A stretch of DNA of 64,000 nucleotides from Corynebacterium sp. BD556 (GCF_038452275.1 NZ_CP141643.1:1426001-1490000); one strand, 5' to 3'; shown: positions 8,590 through 17,472, counted from the first letter of the stretch. The notes: generated by a model from the sequence alone, not told the origin. Translations and numbers: made by a program.

Positions 8590-9450
8590 CTATTTGTCCC
8601 CGGCGCTGTACACAACGTGTGATTCGTCAACCACAAAGCCCATCTGCTGGTACCGCCGCACAGCGGGCTCGTTGTCGGATTCCACGTAAAGGATCACCCG
8701 CCGTGCACCTCCGCCAACAAGGTGCTTCACACCCAGGGAAAGCAGCGGCCCTCCCAGATTCTTCCCGCGAGCGCCGTCGGCAAGCCCGACAACGTAGACT
8801 TCGCCAACACTTCCGGGGTGCTGCTTCGTCCAGTGGAAACCCGCAAGCTTTTCGCCGTCGTAGATGAACCACACACCGTGCGGGTCGAACCAGTCGGTGT
8901 CCATGGCGTCGCGAAGCTGCCCGAGGTCCCAGCCGCCCTGCTCTGGGTGCCACGAGAAGGCTTCGTTGTTGACCTGCAGCCACTGCTGCTCCACCGATTC
9001 TTTGCCGAAGCGCTCAACCGCCTGCGGGTAAGGCAGGGCGTAAAACTCACCGAGGTCACCTACCTCAGTCGCCGCATCCAAACCCTCACCGTCGAGGCCC
9101 ATCACATAGAGGGTGCGGGTGGGCTCCAGCGCCAGCGCAGCCGCCAACCCCCGCGCTGCGGGAAGGTTGCCGTGCGCCCACAGGCCAGCGTGTGGGTTGC
9201 GCTCCAACACCTCGCGGACCAGGGCCGCACCGTGGCCTCGACGCCGCTTATCTGGTGCGATGGCAAGCTCCGCGGACCCATCGGGGGCGAGGGCCGCCAG
9301 CCCAACGAGCGTTTCGGCTTCGAAACGTTCGAAGTAAATGTGCCCCGCTTCGCGTTGTAACGCCCGCCGGAAAGGTTCAGAGAAGGCGGCGACGCCGTCG
9401 TGGGCTGCGGCTGCATCAACGAGGTCCAATCGCTCTTTCATGTCGGCCAT
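8590..9450 (-). CDS. mshD: Mycothiol synthase MshD (acetyltransferase)
   Basis: MshD acetylates the cysteinyl amine of Cys-GlcN-Ins, the last step in making mycothiol, the main thiol of actinobacteria. The 286-residue protein has two tandem GNAT domains, split near residue 150. The C-terminal one carries EVYVVGLADGARGKNLGGPL, the acetyl-CoA loop region, and ends RRYQQMGFVVDESHVVYS. The ATG at 9450 follows TAGCCT by 6 nt, suggesting a leaderless transcript; a second ATG lies 9 nt downstream. It is divergent from the DUF2993 gene, with 28 nt between start codons. Confidence 0.9.
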   Translation of the reverse strand: MADMKERLDLVDAAAAHDGVAAFSEPFRRALQREAGHIYFERFEAETLVGLAALAPDGSAELAIAPDKRRRGHGAALVREVLERNPHAGLWAHGNLPAARGLAAALALEPTRTLYVMGLDGEGLDAATEVGDLGEFYALPYPQAVERFGKESVEQQWLQVNNEAFSWHPEQGGWDLGQLRDAMDTDWFDPHGVWFIYDGEKLAGFHWTKQHPGSVGEVYVVGLADGARGKNLGGPLLSLGVKHLVGGGARRVILYVESDNEPAVRRYQQMGFVVDESHVVYSAGDK

Positions 9451-9478
9451 GCCACCAGGCTACGGTAGAAATAGATTT

Positions 9479-10276
9479 GTGACGGTGCAGCAGCGAAACC
9501 CCCAGGAGAAGACCCCCCGCAAGTCCTCTCTGTCTACCCGAGTTTTCTTGGCCTTCGCCGTCGTTGCCGCTTGCGCTTTTGTTTCCGATACGGCGTTGGC
9601 CGCCCGGGCGGAATATCGCCTTTCTACCCGTTTAGAGCTTAGAGACAACCTGCCTTATTCCCCGGACACCTACATCGCGGGTTTTCCCTTTCTCGCCGTG
9701 CTTGTTACCGACAAAGTGCCGCGTGTGGGTGTGCAAGTGCTCGATGTTCCGGTCGAGGGTTTTGGGTTAATCAACGCCTCTGCGGAAGCCTTCGACATAG
9801 AGATTTCCGGCGCCCAAGTGCTGGCGGCAAATTTCACCGGCGGCGAAGCCGCCATGACGCGCCGCCGGGTGCGCCTCGACGGGGTGGCCTTCGGCGAGTT
9901 GCTGGGGATGACGGATTTAGACATTGCCAACCCCTACGACATGTCGCCGCTGGGAGGGGTCGCCAGTGAGGCACGGCTGACCGGGACGGTGCCGGGGGCG
10001 CAGGAGCCGTCGACAGTCGTGGTGACGCTGCGTTTGGAACAGGGCGTATTCCACATGCGCCCGAGCAAGCTTATCGACGTCCCCACCACCGACACCCAGA
10101 AAGTTCTCGCCGCTTTTACCTTCGAGCGCGACACCCGGGACCTGCCTTTAGGTGGTCCGGCTGACTTAGTGCAGCTCTCCGGCGGTTCGATTGAGTTCTC
10201 CCGCGACCGCATCAACGTAACCCTGAGGCCGGAGGACTTAACCCCATTGGCTGCAGATAAGCAACCGGCCACTTAG
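9479..10276 (+). CDS. DUF2993 (LmeA-like) secreted or membrane-anchored protein
   Basis: The 265-residue product has a basic N-terminus, one hydrophobic segment near residues 20-40 ending in ALAARA (signal peptide or anchor), and then a beta-rich domain matching the DUF2993 family. In mycobacteria a member, LmeA, is a periplasmic phospholipid-binding protein linked to lipomannan; whether this one does the same is unknown. The frame is open back to 9338, inside mshD. The GTG at 9479 is preferred because a TAGAAA -10-like element lies 7 nt upstream and the extension is not signal-like. Confidence 0.7.
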   Translation: MTVQQRNPQEKTPRKSSLSTRVFLAFAVVAACAFVSDTALAARAEYRLSTRLELRDNLPYSPDTYIAGFPFLAVLVTDKVPRVGVQVLDVPVEGFGLINASAEAFDIEISGAQVLAANFTGGEAAMTRRRVRLDGVAFGELLGMTDLDIANPYDMSPLGGVASEARLTGTVPGAQEPSTVVVTLRLEQGVFHMRPSKLIDVPTTDTQKVLAAFTFERDTRDLPLGGPADLVQLSGGSIEFSRDRINVTLRPEDLTPLAADKQPAT

Positions 10277-10307
10277 CGGTGCCGAAGCGGTGGGTACGCT
10301 TGGGCCC

Positions 10308-10964
10308 ATGAACAAAAGCGAAGACGACGCGAAAAGCATCCCGGCTGCCAAACTTGACGGCAGCGAGGCGGTCAACCTCGCCGCGGAGCAGTCAAAGACC
10401 ACCGCGCAGCGCAACATCCCCGGCTTCGGGTTCGAAGGTTTCCCACTTCCCGAGGACACGGCGAACCTACGCCACGGCCCTTCGCTTCACGACGGCCTTT
10501 TGGCCCTGCTTCCCCTCGTGGGCGTGTGGTCCGGCACTGGCCAAGCCAACGACAATGGTGAGGAGTACCCCTTCGGCCAGCAACTCATCATCTCCCACGA
10601 CGGTGAAAATTACCTGCGCTTTGAATCCCGCCTGTGGCGGCTGAACTCGGAAGGAGAGTGCATCGGCGCGGACCAGCGCGAAGTTGGCTTTTGGCGCATC
10701 TCACTTGCCGATGAAATTGAGGTGACCTTGACCAACTCACGTGGGCTGGTGGAGATCATGTACGGCGATCCGGTCAACGAACGGGCCTGGCAGCTCCAAA
10801 GCGCCTCGACGATCGTGACCACGACAGGCCCGGAAAGGCACGGCGCCGGCAAACGCCTCTACGGTTTAATGCCCAACAACAACCTTGGCTGGGTAGACGA
10901 GCGTGCCGTTGATGGGGAGATGGTGCCGTACATGTCCGCTGAACTCAAGCGGGTCGCTGGTTAA
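10308..10964 (+). CDS. Nitrobindin-like beta-barrel protein lacking the haem histidine
   Basis: The 218-residue protein matches the nitrobindin (UPF0678, FABP-like ten-stranded barrel) family. The diagnostic GVWSGTG motif occurs near residue 71, followed by YPFGQQLIISHDGENYL. The first 65 residues form a low-complexity extension absent from short mycobacterial members. Family members use a histidine close to the C-terminus as axial haem ligand (LHR-type ending); here the corresponding end reads MSAELKRVAG, so haem binding is doubtful. The ATG at 10308 lies 7 nt after TACGCT (leaderless); an in-frame GTG at 10290 is an alternative. The stop overlaps that of the converging gene. Confidence 0.82.
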   Translation: MNKSEDDAKSIPAAKLDGSEAVNLAAEQSKTTAQRNIPGFGFEGFPLPEDTANLRHGPSLHDGLLALLPLVGVWSGTGQANDNGEEYPFGQQLIISHDGENYLRFESRLWRLNSEGECIGADQREVGFWRISLADEIEVTLTNSRGLVEIMYGDPVNERAWQLQSASTIVTTTGPERHGAGKRLYGLMPNNNLGWVDERAVDGEMVPYMSAELKRVAG

Positions 10965-11881
10965 GATACGGCGCCCAAGGAGGCGTCGATAAGCATGGCG
11001 ATGTCCTCGGCGTTATCGGGCGTTGGCAGTGTTGTGCCGTCGATCGCGGTGACTCTCACCCCGCGGCGCGTCGAACTAAGCAACCAGACAGATTCAGCAC
11101 TGAACAAATCCTCAACAAAAAGCGTTTTAGCCTTACATTTCCAGCCGCGACCAGCAGCGTAGTCGAACACGGCGCGCTGGGTTGTGCCCCGCAAAACGTC
11201 GTTGCCTGGCTCCGGCGTGCGAAGCCGCGCACGACTTTTGACCACCAACACCGTCGACATCGCACCTTCAAGCACACGGCCACTTTCAGGGTCGATGTAA
11301 ATAACGTCGTCATAGCCGTTCTCGCGCGCCCACCGCAACGCGGCCAGGGAAGCGGAATAGTTCAGCGTCTTCGCACCCTGTTTCAGCCACGGCGCGGCGT
11401 TCTCAGCCTGCTGCAGCGTGTAGCCACGCCCAGTGGTGACCACCTTGACCCCACTTTTGCGCTGCTTGGCAAACTCCGGATTTACAGGGCGAACTGTCAG
11501 CCACGCGGAAGGCACACCAGTGGATTCGCGCCCGCGGGTCATCGTCCACACACAAGTCGCCTCGATACTTTCGCCCGTCTCATCGCCGCGCTCGCGGCAG
11601 TAGTCCGCAACCGCTGCCGTGGTGGCCTCCAGCCACTGACTAGCCGCCGGGTCCGGCAGATCTAACGCGGCCGCCGAAACGCGGAAGCGCTCCAAGTGCA
11701 TCTTGAGGTTCACGGTACGACCCCGGCGGATCAAAATAGTTTCGAAGATGCCATCGCCGCGGGTAACGGCGCTGTCGTCCCAAAACACATGGGGCATGTG
11801 GGCGTTTTGTCGCCGCACCGACCCACCATAAGGTTCAATGAGGTAGATCACCGGCTGCGGGGGAAGAAGTGACTGGCCCAT
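10961..11881 (-). CDS. pabC: Aminodeoxychorismate lyase / class IV aminotransferase
   Basis: This fold-type IV PLP enzyme most likely releases pyruvate from aminodeoxychorismate to give p-aminobenzoate for folate. The 306-residue protein has the early motif RGDGIFETI, the PLP lysine in QGAKTLNYSASLAALRWA, and the cofactor loop SGRVLEGAMSTVLVV. Neighbouring ygfZ, a folate-binding protein, is divergent, which agrees with a folate role. A branched-chain or D-amino acid aminotransferase cannot be excluded from sequence alone. An AGGGA site precedes the ATG. Its stop codon overlaps that of the nitrobindin-like gene. Confidence 0.82.
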   Translation of the reverse strand: MGQSLLPPQPVIYLIEPYGGSVRRQNAHMPHVFWDDSAVTRGDGIFETILIRRGRTVNLKMHLERFRVSAAALDLPDPAASQWLEATTAAVADYCRERGDETGESIEATCVWTMTRGRESTGVPSAWLTVRPVNPEFAKQRKSGVKVVTTGRGYTLQQAENAAPWLKQGAKTLNYSASLAALRWARENGYDDVIYIDPESGRVLEGAMSTVLVVKSRARLRTPEPGNDVLRGTTQRAVFDYAAGRGWKCKAKTLFVEDLFSAESVWLLSSTRRGVRVTAIDGTTLPTPDNAEDIAMLIDASLGAVS

Positions 11882-11915
11882 GATCCCTCATTATGCACGT
11901 ATGATGTGGCCTGTG

Positions 11916-13028
11916 ATGCAGCACAATGAGGACGACACCCAGCTTTACCGTTCTCCCCTCCTTTCCCGGGCGGAGGCCGTCGAACTGCCGGAGGCAACCA
12001 CAACGCTTCTCGACGCCGCCGGTGTCGCCTGGCACTACGGCAACCCCCTCGGTGAGCAACGCGCCCTGAGTACAACACCTGTGCTCATCGACCGCTCACA
12101 CCGCCGCGTGATCAAGGTTCACGGCCCGGATGCGCCGAGTTTTTTAAACAACCTCCTGTCGCAGAAGCTCGACGACGTGGCCGCTGGCTTCTCCGCCTCC
12201 GCGCTTGACTTAGACATCCACGGCCATATCCTGCACCAGGCTGACATTTACTTCGACGGCGACGCCTACTTTTTGGATCTGCCGTCCTATCAGGCGCAAA
12301 GCTTTTCGACATTTCTGCACCGCATGGTGTTTTGGTCCGAGGTCACCATTGAAGACAGCGACCTAGGGATCATCACCATCCTGGCCCCCGCCGGCCACGA
12401 AACGTTGACAGACCTCGGTGCGGTCTTTACCAGGGGCCCGTCAACGTGGGGCCGCGTCCAGCGCACCGACATCGCCCTGCCCCGCAAAGACCTTCCTCGC
12501 GCCGCGGAGGAGTTCATCACAGCGGGCGGCGCGCTGGCGGGCCTGATGGCCTTTACCGCCGAACGTGTCTGGGCCGGTGAGCCGGAGCCGCGCGCCGACC
12601 TCGACGACAAGTCGATCCCCCACGAGGTAGAGTCCTTCATCAACCGCGGCGAACACATCGGCGCGGTCCACCTGAATAAAGGCTGTTACCGCGGCCAGGA
12701 AACGGTGGCGCGCGTGGAAAACCTCGGCCGCTCCCCCCGCGTCATGGTCATGTTGCACCTCGACGGCTCCGCCCCAATCGAACCCACCCCCGGCAGCGAA
12801 ATTACCGTCGGCGGCCGCCGCGCCGGGCGGGTGGGCACTGTTGTCCACGACGCGGAATACGGACCCATCGCGCTAGCCGCGGTGAAACGTTCCGCCCTGC
12901 GCCACACAACTGTCACCATTGTCGGCGAGGTCGAGATTTCGGCGTCCATTGACAGCGATTCAGTGCCCGCCGAAGAAGGTGAGAAAGCGGGGCGCCGCGC
13001 GGTGGAAAAGTTGCGCTCAAACAACTAA
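11916..13028 (+). CDS. ygfZ: YgfZ/GcvT-like folate-binding protein
   Basis: YgfZ-type proteins use folate to support repair or assembly of certain iron-sulphur enzymes. The 370-residue protein has the family signature KGCYRGQE near residue 258, with the conserved cysteine, and the N-terminal GcvT fold with VIKVHGPDAPSFLNNLLSQ. A TATGAT -10 element at 11900-11905 lies 7 nt before GTG 11913, and ATG 11916 is the next codon, so a leaderless start at one of these is likely. The frame is open further upstream to 11880, but that would overlap pabC and the promoter. Confidence 0.85.
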   Translation: MQHNEDDTQLYRSPLLSRAEAVELPEATTTLLDAAGVAWHYGNPLGEQRALSTTPVLIDRSHRRVIKVHGPDAPSFLNNLLSQKLDDVAAGFSASALDLDIHGHILHQADIYFDGDAYFLDLPSYQAQSFSTFLHRMVFWSEVTIEDSDLGIITILAPAGHETLTDLGAVFTRGPSTWGRVQRTDIALPRKDLPRAAEEFITAGGALAGLMAFTAERVWAGEPEPRADLDDKSIPHEVESFINRGEHIGAVHLNKGCYRGQETVARVENLGRSPRVMVMLHLDGSAPIEPTPGSEITVGGRRAGRVGTVVHDAEYGPIALAAVKRSALRHTTVTIVGEVEISASIDSDSVPAEEGEKAGRRAVEKLRSNN

Positions 13029-13172
13029 TTTCGACTATTTGCCCAGTTCATGGACCTTTGCGGAATTTTTTGCAACGACAGGCTATTATGTTGCACAGGA
13101 CAATACAGAAACGATTAATAGAGGCCGCCCATTAAACTGGGTCGCCGGAAACCACCTCAAGGGGGTCACGCT

Positions 13173-13352
13173 ATGGGCCGCGGACGCGCCAAAGCAAAGC
13201 AGACCAAGGTTGCTCGCCAACTCAAGTACCACACTCCTGAGATGGACCTCGAGTCCCTGCAGCGAGAACTCGCCGGCGAATCCTCAGGACGCGGGTGGGA
13301 CGACGACTCCGACGATCCCCACTCGGACTACGCCAACTGGGACCGCCGCTAA
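13173..13352 (+). CDS. DUF3073 small protein
   Basis: A 59-residue protein with a basic start (MGRGRAKAKQTKVARQLKY) and an acidic end rich in Asp and Ser, matching the actinobacterial DUF3073 family of unknown function. The family is normally found next to purM, as here. An AAGGGGG ribosome site stands 8 nt before the ATG and lies within a short possible hairpin (ACC-A-CC loop GG-G-GGT). The function is unknown. The opposite charge of the two halves suggests nucleic-acid or protein contacts, but that is only a guess. Confidence 0.85.
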   Translation: MGRGRAKAKQTKVARQLKYHTPEMDLESLQRELAGESSGRGWDDDSDDPHSDYANWDRR

Positions 13353-13367
13353 GAAACCTGCCTCATT

Positions 13368-13399
13368 TGCCCCCGGGTTTGTCCACCCGGGGGCACTTT
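13368..13399. terminator. Terminator between DUF3073 gene and purM
   Basis: An 11-bp perfect stem (TGCCCCCGGGT and ACCCGGGGGCA, 6-nt loop) followed by CTTTC on the plus strand lies between the two converging genes. The T-run is weak, but the position and the very GC-rich stem support termination for DUF3073 and possibly purM. Confidence 0.75.
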
Positions 13400-13406
13400 C
13401 TATGCC

Positions 13407-14480
13407 TTAGAACTTCGGGTGAGCGCCCACCAGCACGGCCCGCGCGTCCTCGCCTTCCCGGGCGCGGCGCACCTCGCCCACAACCCAGCTCTCCACGTGG
13501 CGGGCGGCAAGGATTGCCAATGCTCGGTCACGGTCCTCCGGGGCGACGACCGCGACCATCCCGACCCCCATGTTGAAGGTTTTTTCCATCTCCTCATCCG
13601 GCACTTGACCCACCGCGCGGATGGTGCGGAAGATCTGCTGCGGCGTCCACGACCCGCGGTTCATCTCCGCCACCTGCCCCTCAGGGATAATGCGCTCCAT
13701 GTTGCCCACCAAGCCACCACCGGTGACGTGACAAAACGTGCGGACCTCGCACTCGTTGGCCAACTCGAGGCAGTCGAGGGCGTAGATGCGGGTCGGCTCG
13801 AGAAGCTCCTCACCCAGGGTGCGACCGAGTTCTTCCATGTGCCCGTCAAGAGGCAAACCAGCACGCTCAAGCAAAACATGGCGCGCCAAAGAGTAGCCGT
13901 TGGAGTGCAAACCGGAAGACTTCATGCCGATGATCACATCGCCGACACGGACCCTGTCCGGCCCGAGCAGCTCATCAGCTTCCACAACACCGACGGCGGT
14001 GGCGGAGACATCATAATCAGACGGATCCATCACGCCGGGATGCTCAGCAGTCTCGCCCCCCAGCAAGGCACAGCCAGCCTGGACGCAACCCTCAGCGATG
14101 CCAGAAACAATCTCGGCGACCTTTTCGGGCACAACCTTGCCAATGGCGATGTAATCCTGCAAAAACAGCGGCTCCGCGCCGCAGACCACCAAATCGTCGA
14201 CGCACATGGCGACGAGGTCAATTCCGATGGTGTCGTGTTTATCCATCGCCTGGGCCACAGCAAGTTTGGTGCCCACGCCGTCGGATCCCGCGGCAAGCAA
14301 CGGCTCACGGTACTTACCCAAGGCGAAAAGACCCGCAAAACCGCCTAGGCCACCGCGCACCTCCGGGCGGCTGGCGCGTTTAGCCAAAGGCGCAAAAAGC
14401 TCAACGGCCTTGTCGCCGGCCTCAATGGACACGCCGGCGGATTCGTAGGAAACTGGCGGGCGTTCGTCGTTGGTCGTCAT
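13407..14480 (-). CDS. purM: Phosphoribosylformylglycinamidine cyclo-ligase (AIR synthetase)
   Basis: PurM closes the imidazole ring in step five of purine synthesis, turning FGAM and ATP into AIR. The 357-residue protein has SYESAGVSIEAGDKAVELF at the start, the ATP-site DGVGTKLAVAQ, DLVVCGAEPLFLQDY, LLGGETAEHPGV and CHVTGGGLVGNMERIIP, all typical. It follows purF by 3 nt in a purF-purM operon, an arrangement common in actinobacteria. Confidence 0.97.
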   Translation of the reverse strand: MTTNDERPPVSYESAGVSIEAGDKAVELFAPLAKRASRPEVRGGLGGFAGLFALGKYREPLLAAGSDGVGTKLAVAQAMDKHDTIGIDLVAMCVDDLVVCGAEPLFLQDYIAIGKVVPEKVAEIVSGIAEGCVQAGCALLGGETAEHPGVMDPSDYDVSATAVGVVEADELLGPDRVRVGDVIIGMKSSGLHSNGYSLARHVLLERAGLPLDGHMEELGRTLGEELLEPTRIYALDCLELANECEVRTFCHVTGGGLVGNMERIIPEGQVAEMNRGSWTPQQIFRTIRAVGQVPDEEMEKTFNMGVGMVAVVAPEDRDRALAILAARHVESWVVGEVRRAREGEDARAVLVGAHPKF

Positions 14481-14483
14481 GGG

Positions 14484-16016
14484 CTAGTTGCTACCTTTCT
14501 GAAGCCGGCGGACGAGGTCCGCATTGTGGTTGCCCTCGGGAAGCCCCAGCGGGTACTCGCCGGTGAAGCAGGCAGCGCAGAGGGCGGAGGCGGGCTGCTC
14601 GGTGGCGGCAATCATGTCCTCGGTGGACACGAACGCCAAAGAGTCGGCACCAATGACCGTTCGGATCGACTCGTTGATAGCAGTGTCGCCGCCGCCCACA
14701 CCACTGTTGGCAATGAGCTCGCCGGGACTAGCGAAGTCGATACCGTAAAAGCACGGCCACTTCACCGGCGGGGAGGCGATGCGCACGTGCACCTCAGCGG
14801 CACCCGCTTCGCGCAAAAGCTTGATCAACTTGCGCTGAGTGTTGCCGCGCACGATCGAATCATCCACCACGATTAGCTTCTTGCCCGCAATAATCTCGCG
14901 GACGGGGTTGAGCTTCAAACGCAAACCCAACTGGCGCAGCGTATCCGAAGGTTGAATGAACGTGCGGCCCACGTAGGCGTTTTTCATCAAGCCCTGCTTA
15001 AACGGAATGCCCGAAGCCTCCGCGTAGCCGATCGCGGCGGGCGTGCCAGACTCCGGCACCGGCATAACTAAATCACCGTCGACGGGGGCGACGCGTGACA
15101 GGCGGCGTCCTATTTCAATGCGGGAAGCGTGGACAGAGCGACCCTCAATGACCGAGTCGGGGCGGGCCACGTAGACGTACTCAAAAACGCAGTGCGCACG
15201 CGGCTTATCCGCGAAGCGCTCAGTGCGCACACCAGATTCATCAATGCAGATCAACTCGCCCGGCTCAATGTCGCGCACAAAGGTGGCGCCGACAATGTCG
15301 AGGGCGCACGTCTCGGAAGCGACCACCCATCCCCGGTCTAAGCGGCCAAGCGCCAGCGGGCGCACCCCGTGCGGGTCGCGGGCGGCGTAAAGAGTGTGGC
15401 CGTCGGTCATCATGAAACAAAACGCTCCCTCGATGCGGGGGAGAAGTCCGCGGGCGGCGTCGAGAAGCGTCGCATCGTCTCGGATAGCGTCGCTCAGCAG
15501 TGCCGAGACCACTGCCGTGTCGGAGGATGAGCCCTGGCCTTCCACACCATCAGCCGGGATCAGTTTGCGCTGGATCGCTTCCTGTTGTAACTGCTGGTAA
15601 TTCGTCAAATTGCCGTTGTGCGCCAACGCCACATCGGTGCCGTTAGGCGAATTGCGAAACATCGGCTGGACATTTTCCCAACTATTGCCACCGGCCGTGG
15701 AGTAGCGAGTGTGTCCGACAGCGACATCGCCTTGGAGAGCATCGAGGACGGACTCATCAAAAACCTGAGAAACCAAGCCGGTGTCCTTGAACACAACAAT
15801 GTTTTCTTTATCGCCCACAGCAATACCCGCACCCTCCTGACCGCGGTGCTGCAGGGCGAACAACCCGAAGTACGTGAGCTTAGAAACATCCTCGCCCGGG
15901 GCCCATACCCCGAACACCCCACATTCTTCACGCGGTTCGTCGCTAACATTGCCTGACGCGTCACTGGGCGCGGAGCCGTCAAAGACCCCGGTGTTCACGG
16001 TTTGCACGTGCCCCAC
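14484..16016 (-). CDS. purF: Amidophosphoribosyltransferase
   Basis: PurF carries out the committed step of purine synthesis, making phosphoribosylamine from PRPP and glutamine. The 510-residue precursor has a 31-residue propeptide before the N-terminal nucleophile C32 (sequence REECGVFGVW), and a PRPP-binding loop KLIVVDDSIVRGNTQRKLI. The residues LAHNGNLTNYQQL and RYSTAGGNSWENVQP form the glutaminase site. Four cysteines that usually hold an iron-sulphur cluster in Bacillus-type PurF appear at least partly present (ALCAACFTGEYP near the C-terminus). The start is GTG. It is the first gene of purF-purM. Confidence 0.96.
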   Translation of the reverse strand: MGHVQTVNTGVFDGSAPSDASGNVSDEPREECGVFGVWAPGEDVSKLTYFGLFALQHRGQEGAGIAVGDKENIVVFKDTGLVSQVFDESVLDALQGDVAVGHTRYSTAGGNSWENVQPMFRNSPNGTDVALAHNGNLTNYQQLQQEAIQRKLIPADGVEGQGSSSDTAVVSALLSDAIRDDATLLDAARGLLPRIEGAFCFMMTDGHTLYAARDPHGVRPLALGRLDRGWVVASETCALDIVGATFVRDIEPGELICIDESGVRTERFADKPRAHCVFEYVYVARPDSVIEGRSVHASRIEIGRRLSRVAPVDGDLVMPVPESGTPAAIGYAEASGIPFKQGLMKNAYVGRTFIQPSDTLRQLGLRLKLNPVREIIAGKKLIVVDDSIVRGNTQRKLIKLLREAGAAEVHVRIASPPVKWPCFYGIDFASPGELIANSGVGGGDTAINESIRTVIGADSLAFVSTEDMIAATEQPASALCAACFTGEYPLGLPEGNHNADLVRRLQKGSN

Positions 16017-16034
16017 TTTAACGGATTACCCCCC

Positions 16035-16412
16035 TTAAATGGCAATCACCGGCAGCCCTTTTCCCACTTCGCCCGCACGCGATCCGCTCACCTCCACCGT
16101 CCCGGCGCGCATCGCTTCTGCGAGTTCTAGCTCACCAACGGCCAAAAGAAGCCACGTGCGGGCATCGCACTGCACCACATTCGGCGGCGTGCCGCGAGTA
16201 TGGCGCGGGCCTTCAATGCACTGGACAGCCACGAAAGGCGGGACGCGCACCTCGACGGCATGCCCCGGAAGTTTCGCCGCGAGGGCGCGCGCACTTTGCC
16301 GACACGCCTGAGCTAACACTGCCCTTGCTGGCATCTCTGCCTCTCCGCGCAGCCACGGAACGACAGCGTTGAGCGCGGCACGCGTGGTCGCCGGATCATT
16401 CTTAAAGGTCAT
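16035..16412 (-). CDS. Sterol-carrier family protein
   Basis: A 125-residue protein resembling the small SCP-like protein found beside purF in mycobacteria and corynebacteria. The conserved part runs from VVPWLRGEAEMPARAVL to the C-terminal TVEVSGSRAGEVGKGLPVIAI. Its function is not established, and no membrane segment is seen. The ATG at 16412 follows TATGAT by 6 nt, giving a leaderless start. Longer in-frame starts would run into the divergent thioesterase gene. It precedes purF by 18 nt and may be co-transcribed with it. Confidence 0.75.
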   Translation of the reverse strand: MTFKNDPATTRAALNAVVPWLRGEAEMPARAVLAQACRQSARALAAKLPGHAVEVRVPPFVAVQCIEGPRHTRGTPPNVVQCDARTWLLLAVGELELAEAMRAGTVEVSGSRAGEVGKGLPVIAI

Positions 16413-16418
16413 GACCAC

Positions 16419-16443
16419 ATCATACGAACCATCTACGTAGAAT
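16419..16443. promoter_or_regulatory. Face-to-face divergent leaderless promoters
   Basis: TATGAT read on the minus strand (16424-16419) ends 6 nt before the ATG at 16412, and TAGAAT on the plus strand (16438-16443) ends 6 nt before the ATG at 16450. Only 13 bp separate the two -10 elements, so each promoter's -35 region must lie over or beyond the other's -10, and the two should interfere with one another. Confidence 0.65.
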
Positions 16444-16449
16444 ATGGCC

Positions 16450-17454
16450 ATGACTGTTGCTTCCGACTCAACCGGGAAATCCCCTGAAGTTACCCTCCGT
16501 TTCATGGCCTCACCAACCGATGTCATTCTTGCGGGGGCTCAAGGAGTCTCCGGTGGCAGGGTCCTGGAATGGATTGACAAGGCGGCCTACGCCTGCGCCG
16601 CCCAGTGGTCCGGCACTTACTGCGTCACCGCCTACGTAGGGCACATCCACTTCACCCGCCCTATCCCCTCAGGCCACATGGTGGAGATCCGTTCCCGGAT
16701 CGCCCTGACGGGCCGTTCCTCCATGCACATCGTCAACGAGGTACTCTCGGCCGACCCACGCGAAGGTGTGTTCACCAGCGCCTGCGATTGCCTAGTCATC
16801 TTCGTGGCGAAAGACCCCTCCAGCGGCAAACCAATGGAAGTTCCCACCTTCAAGCCGTTGACCGAGGACGATAAACGCGTCGAAGCTGCCGCACTTACCC
16901 GCATCGGTTTACGCAAGGAGATCGAAGCGGAGATGCTCAAGCAAACCTACACCGACGATTCGACCGCCCCCCGTGTCATTCACCGCTTCCTTGCCAAACC
17001 CACCGACATCAACTGGGGCGGCAACGTCCACGGCGGCACAGCCATGGAATGGATTGATGAGGCCGGGATCAACTGCACTATGGAGTGGTCAGGCGAACGC
17101 ACGGTAGCGGTCTACGCTGGCGGTATCCGCTTTTACAAACCTATTTCCATCGGCGACCTCATCGAGGTCGACGCGCGTATCACACGCACCGACGCCCGCT
17201 CCATGCATTGCGCGGTGGAGGTGCGCTCCGGCAGCCCCCGCGGCGGCCGCGAGAACCTGACCAGCGCGATCCACGCGACGTTTACCTATATCGGTGTCAA
17301 CATCGACGGCGAGCCCTTGGCGGCGCGTCAGTTCACCCCGCAAACAGAAGAAGACCTCCGCTTGTGGGAGCACACTCAGACGCTGAAAGACCTGCGCGCC
17401 GAGTACGCACCCATCCCCCTCGTCGAGCTGCGGGGCCCGGCCCAACTGCTGTAG
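16450..17454 (+). CDS. Double-hotdog acyl-CoA thioesterase
   Basis: A 334-residue protein made of two hotdog domains. The first runs from about residue 10 to 130 (LRFMASPTDVILAGAQGVSG, then EWIDKAAYACAAQWSG). The second runs from about 165 to 290 (RFLAKPTDINWGGNVHGG, then EWIDEAGINCTMEWSG). The second matches the acyl-CoA hydrolase (YciA/BFIT) consensus with its GNVHGG and EWID residues better than the first, where the N and H are replaced by A and V. It probably hydrolyses acyl-CoA; the chain-length preference is unknown. The start is ATG after TAGAAT (leaderless). It converges on purL. Confidence 0.86.
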   Translation: MTVASDSTGKSPEVTLRFMASPTDVILAGAQGVSGGRVLEWIDKAAYACAAQWSGTYCVTAYVGHIHFTRPIPSGHMVEIRSRIALTGRSSMHIVNEVLSADPREGVFTSACDCLVIFVAKDPSSGKPMEVPTFKPLTEDDKRVEAAALTRIGLRKEIEAEMLKQTYTDDSTAPRVIHRFLAKPTDINWGGNVHGGTAMEWIDEAGINCTMEWSGERTVAVYAGGIRFYKPISIGDLIEVDARITRTDARSMHCAVEVRSGSPRGGRENLTSAIHATFTYIGVNIDGEPLAARQFTPQTEEDLRLWEHTQTLKDLRAEYAPIPLVELRGPAQLL

Positions 17455-17472
17455 GTAGCAGCCAAACCGCCC

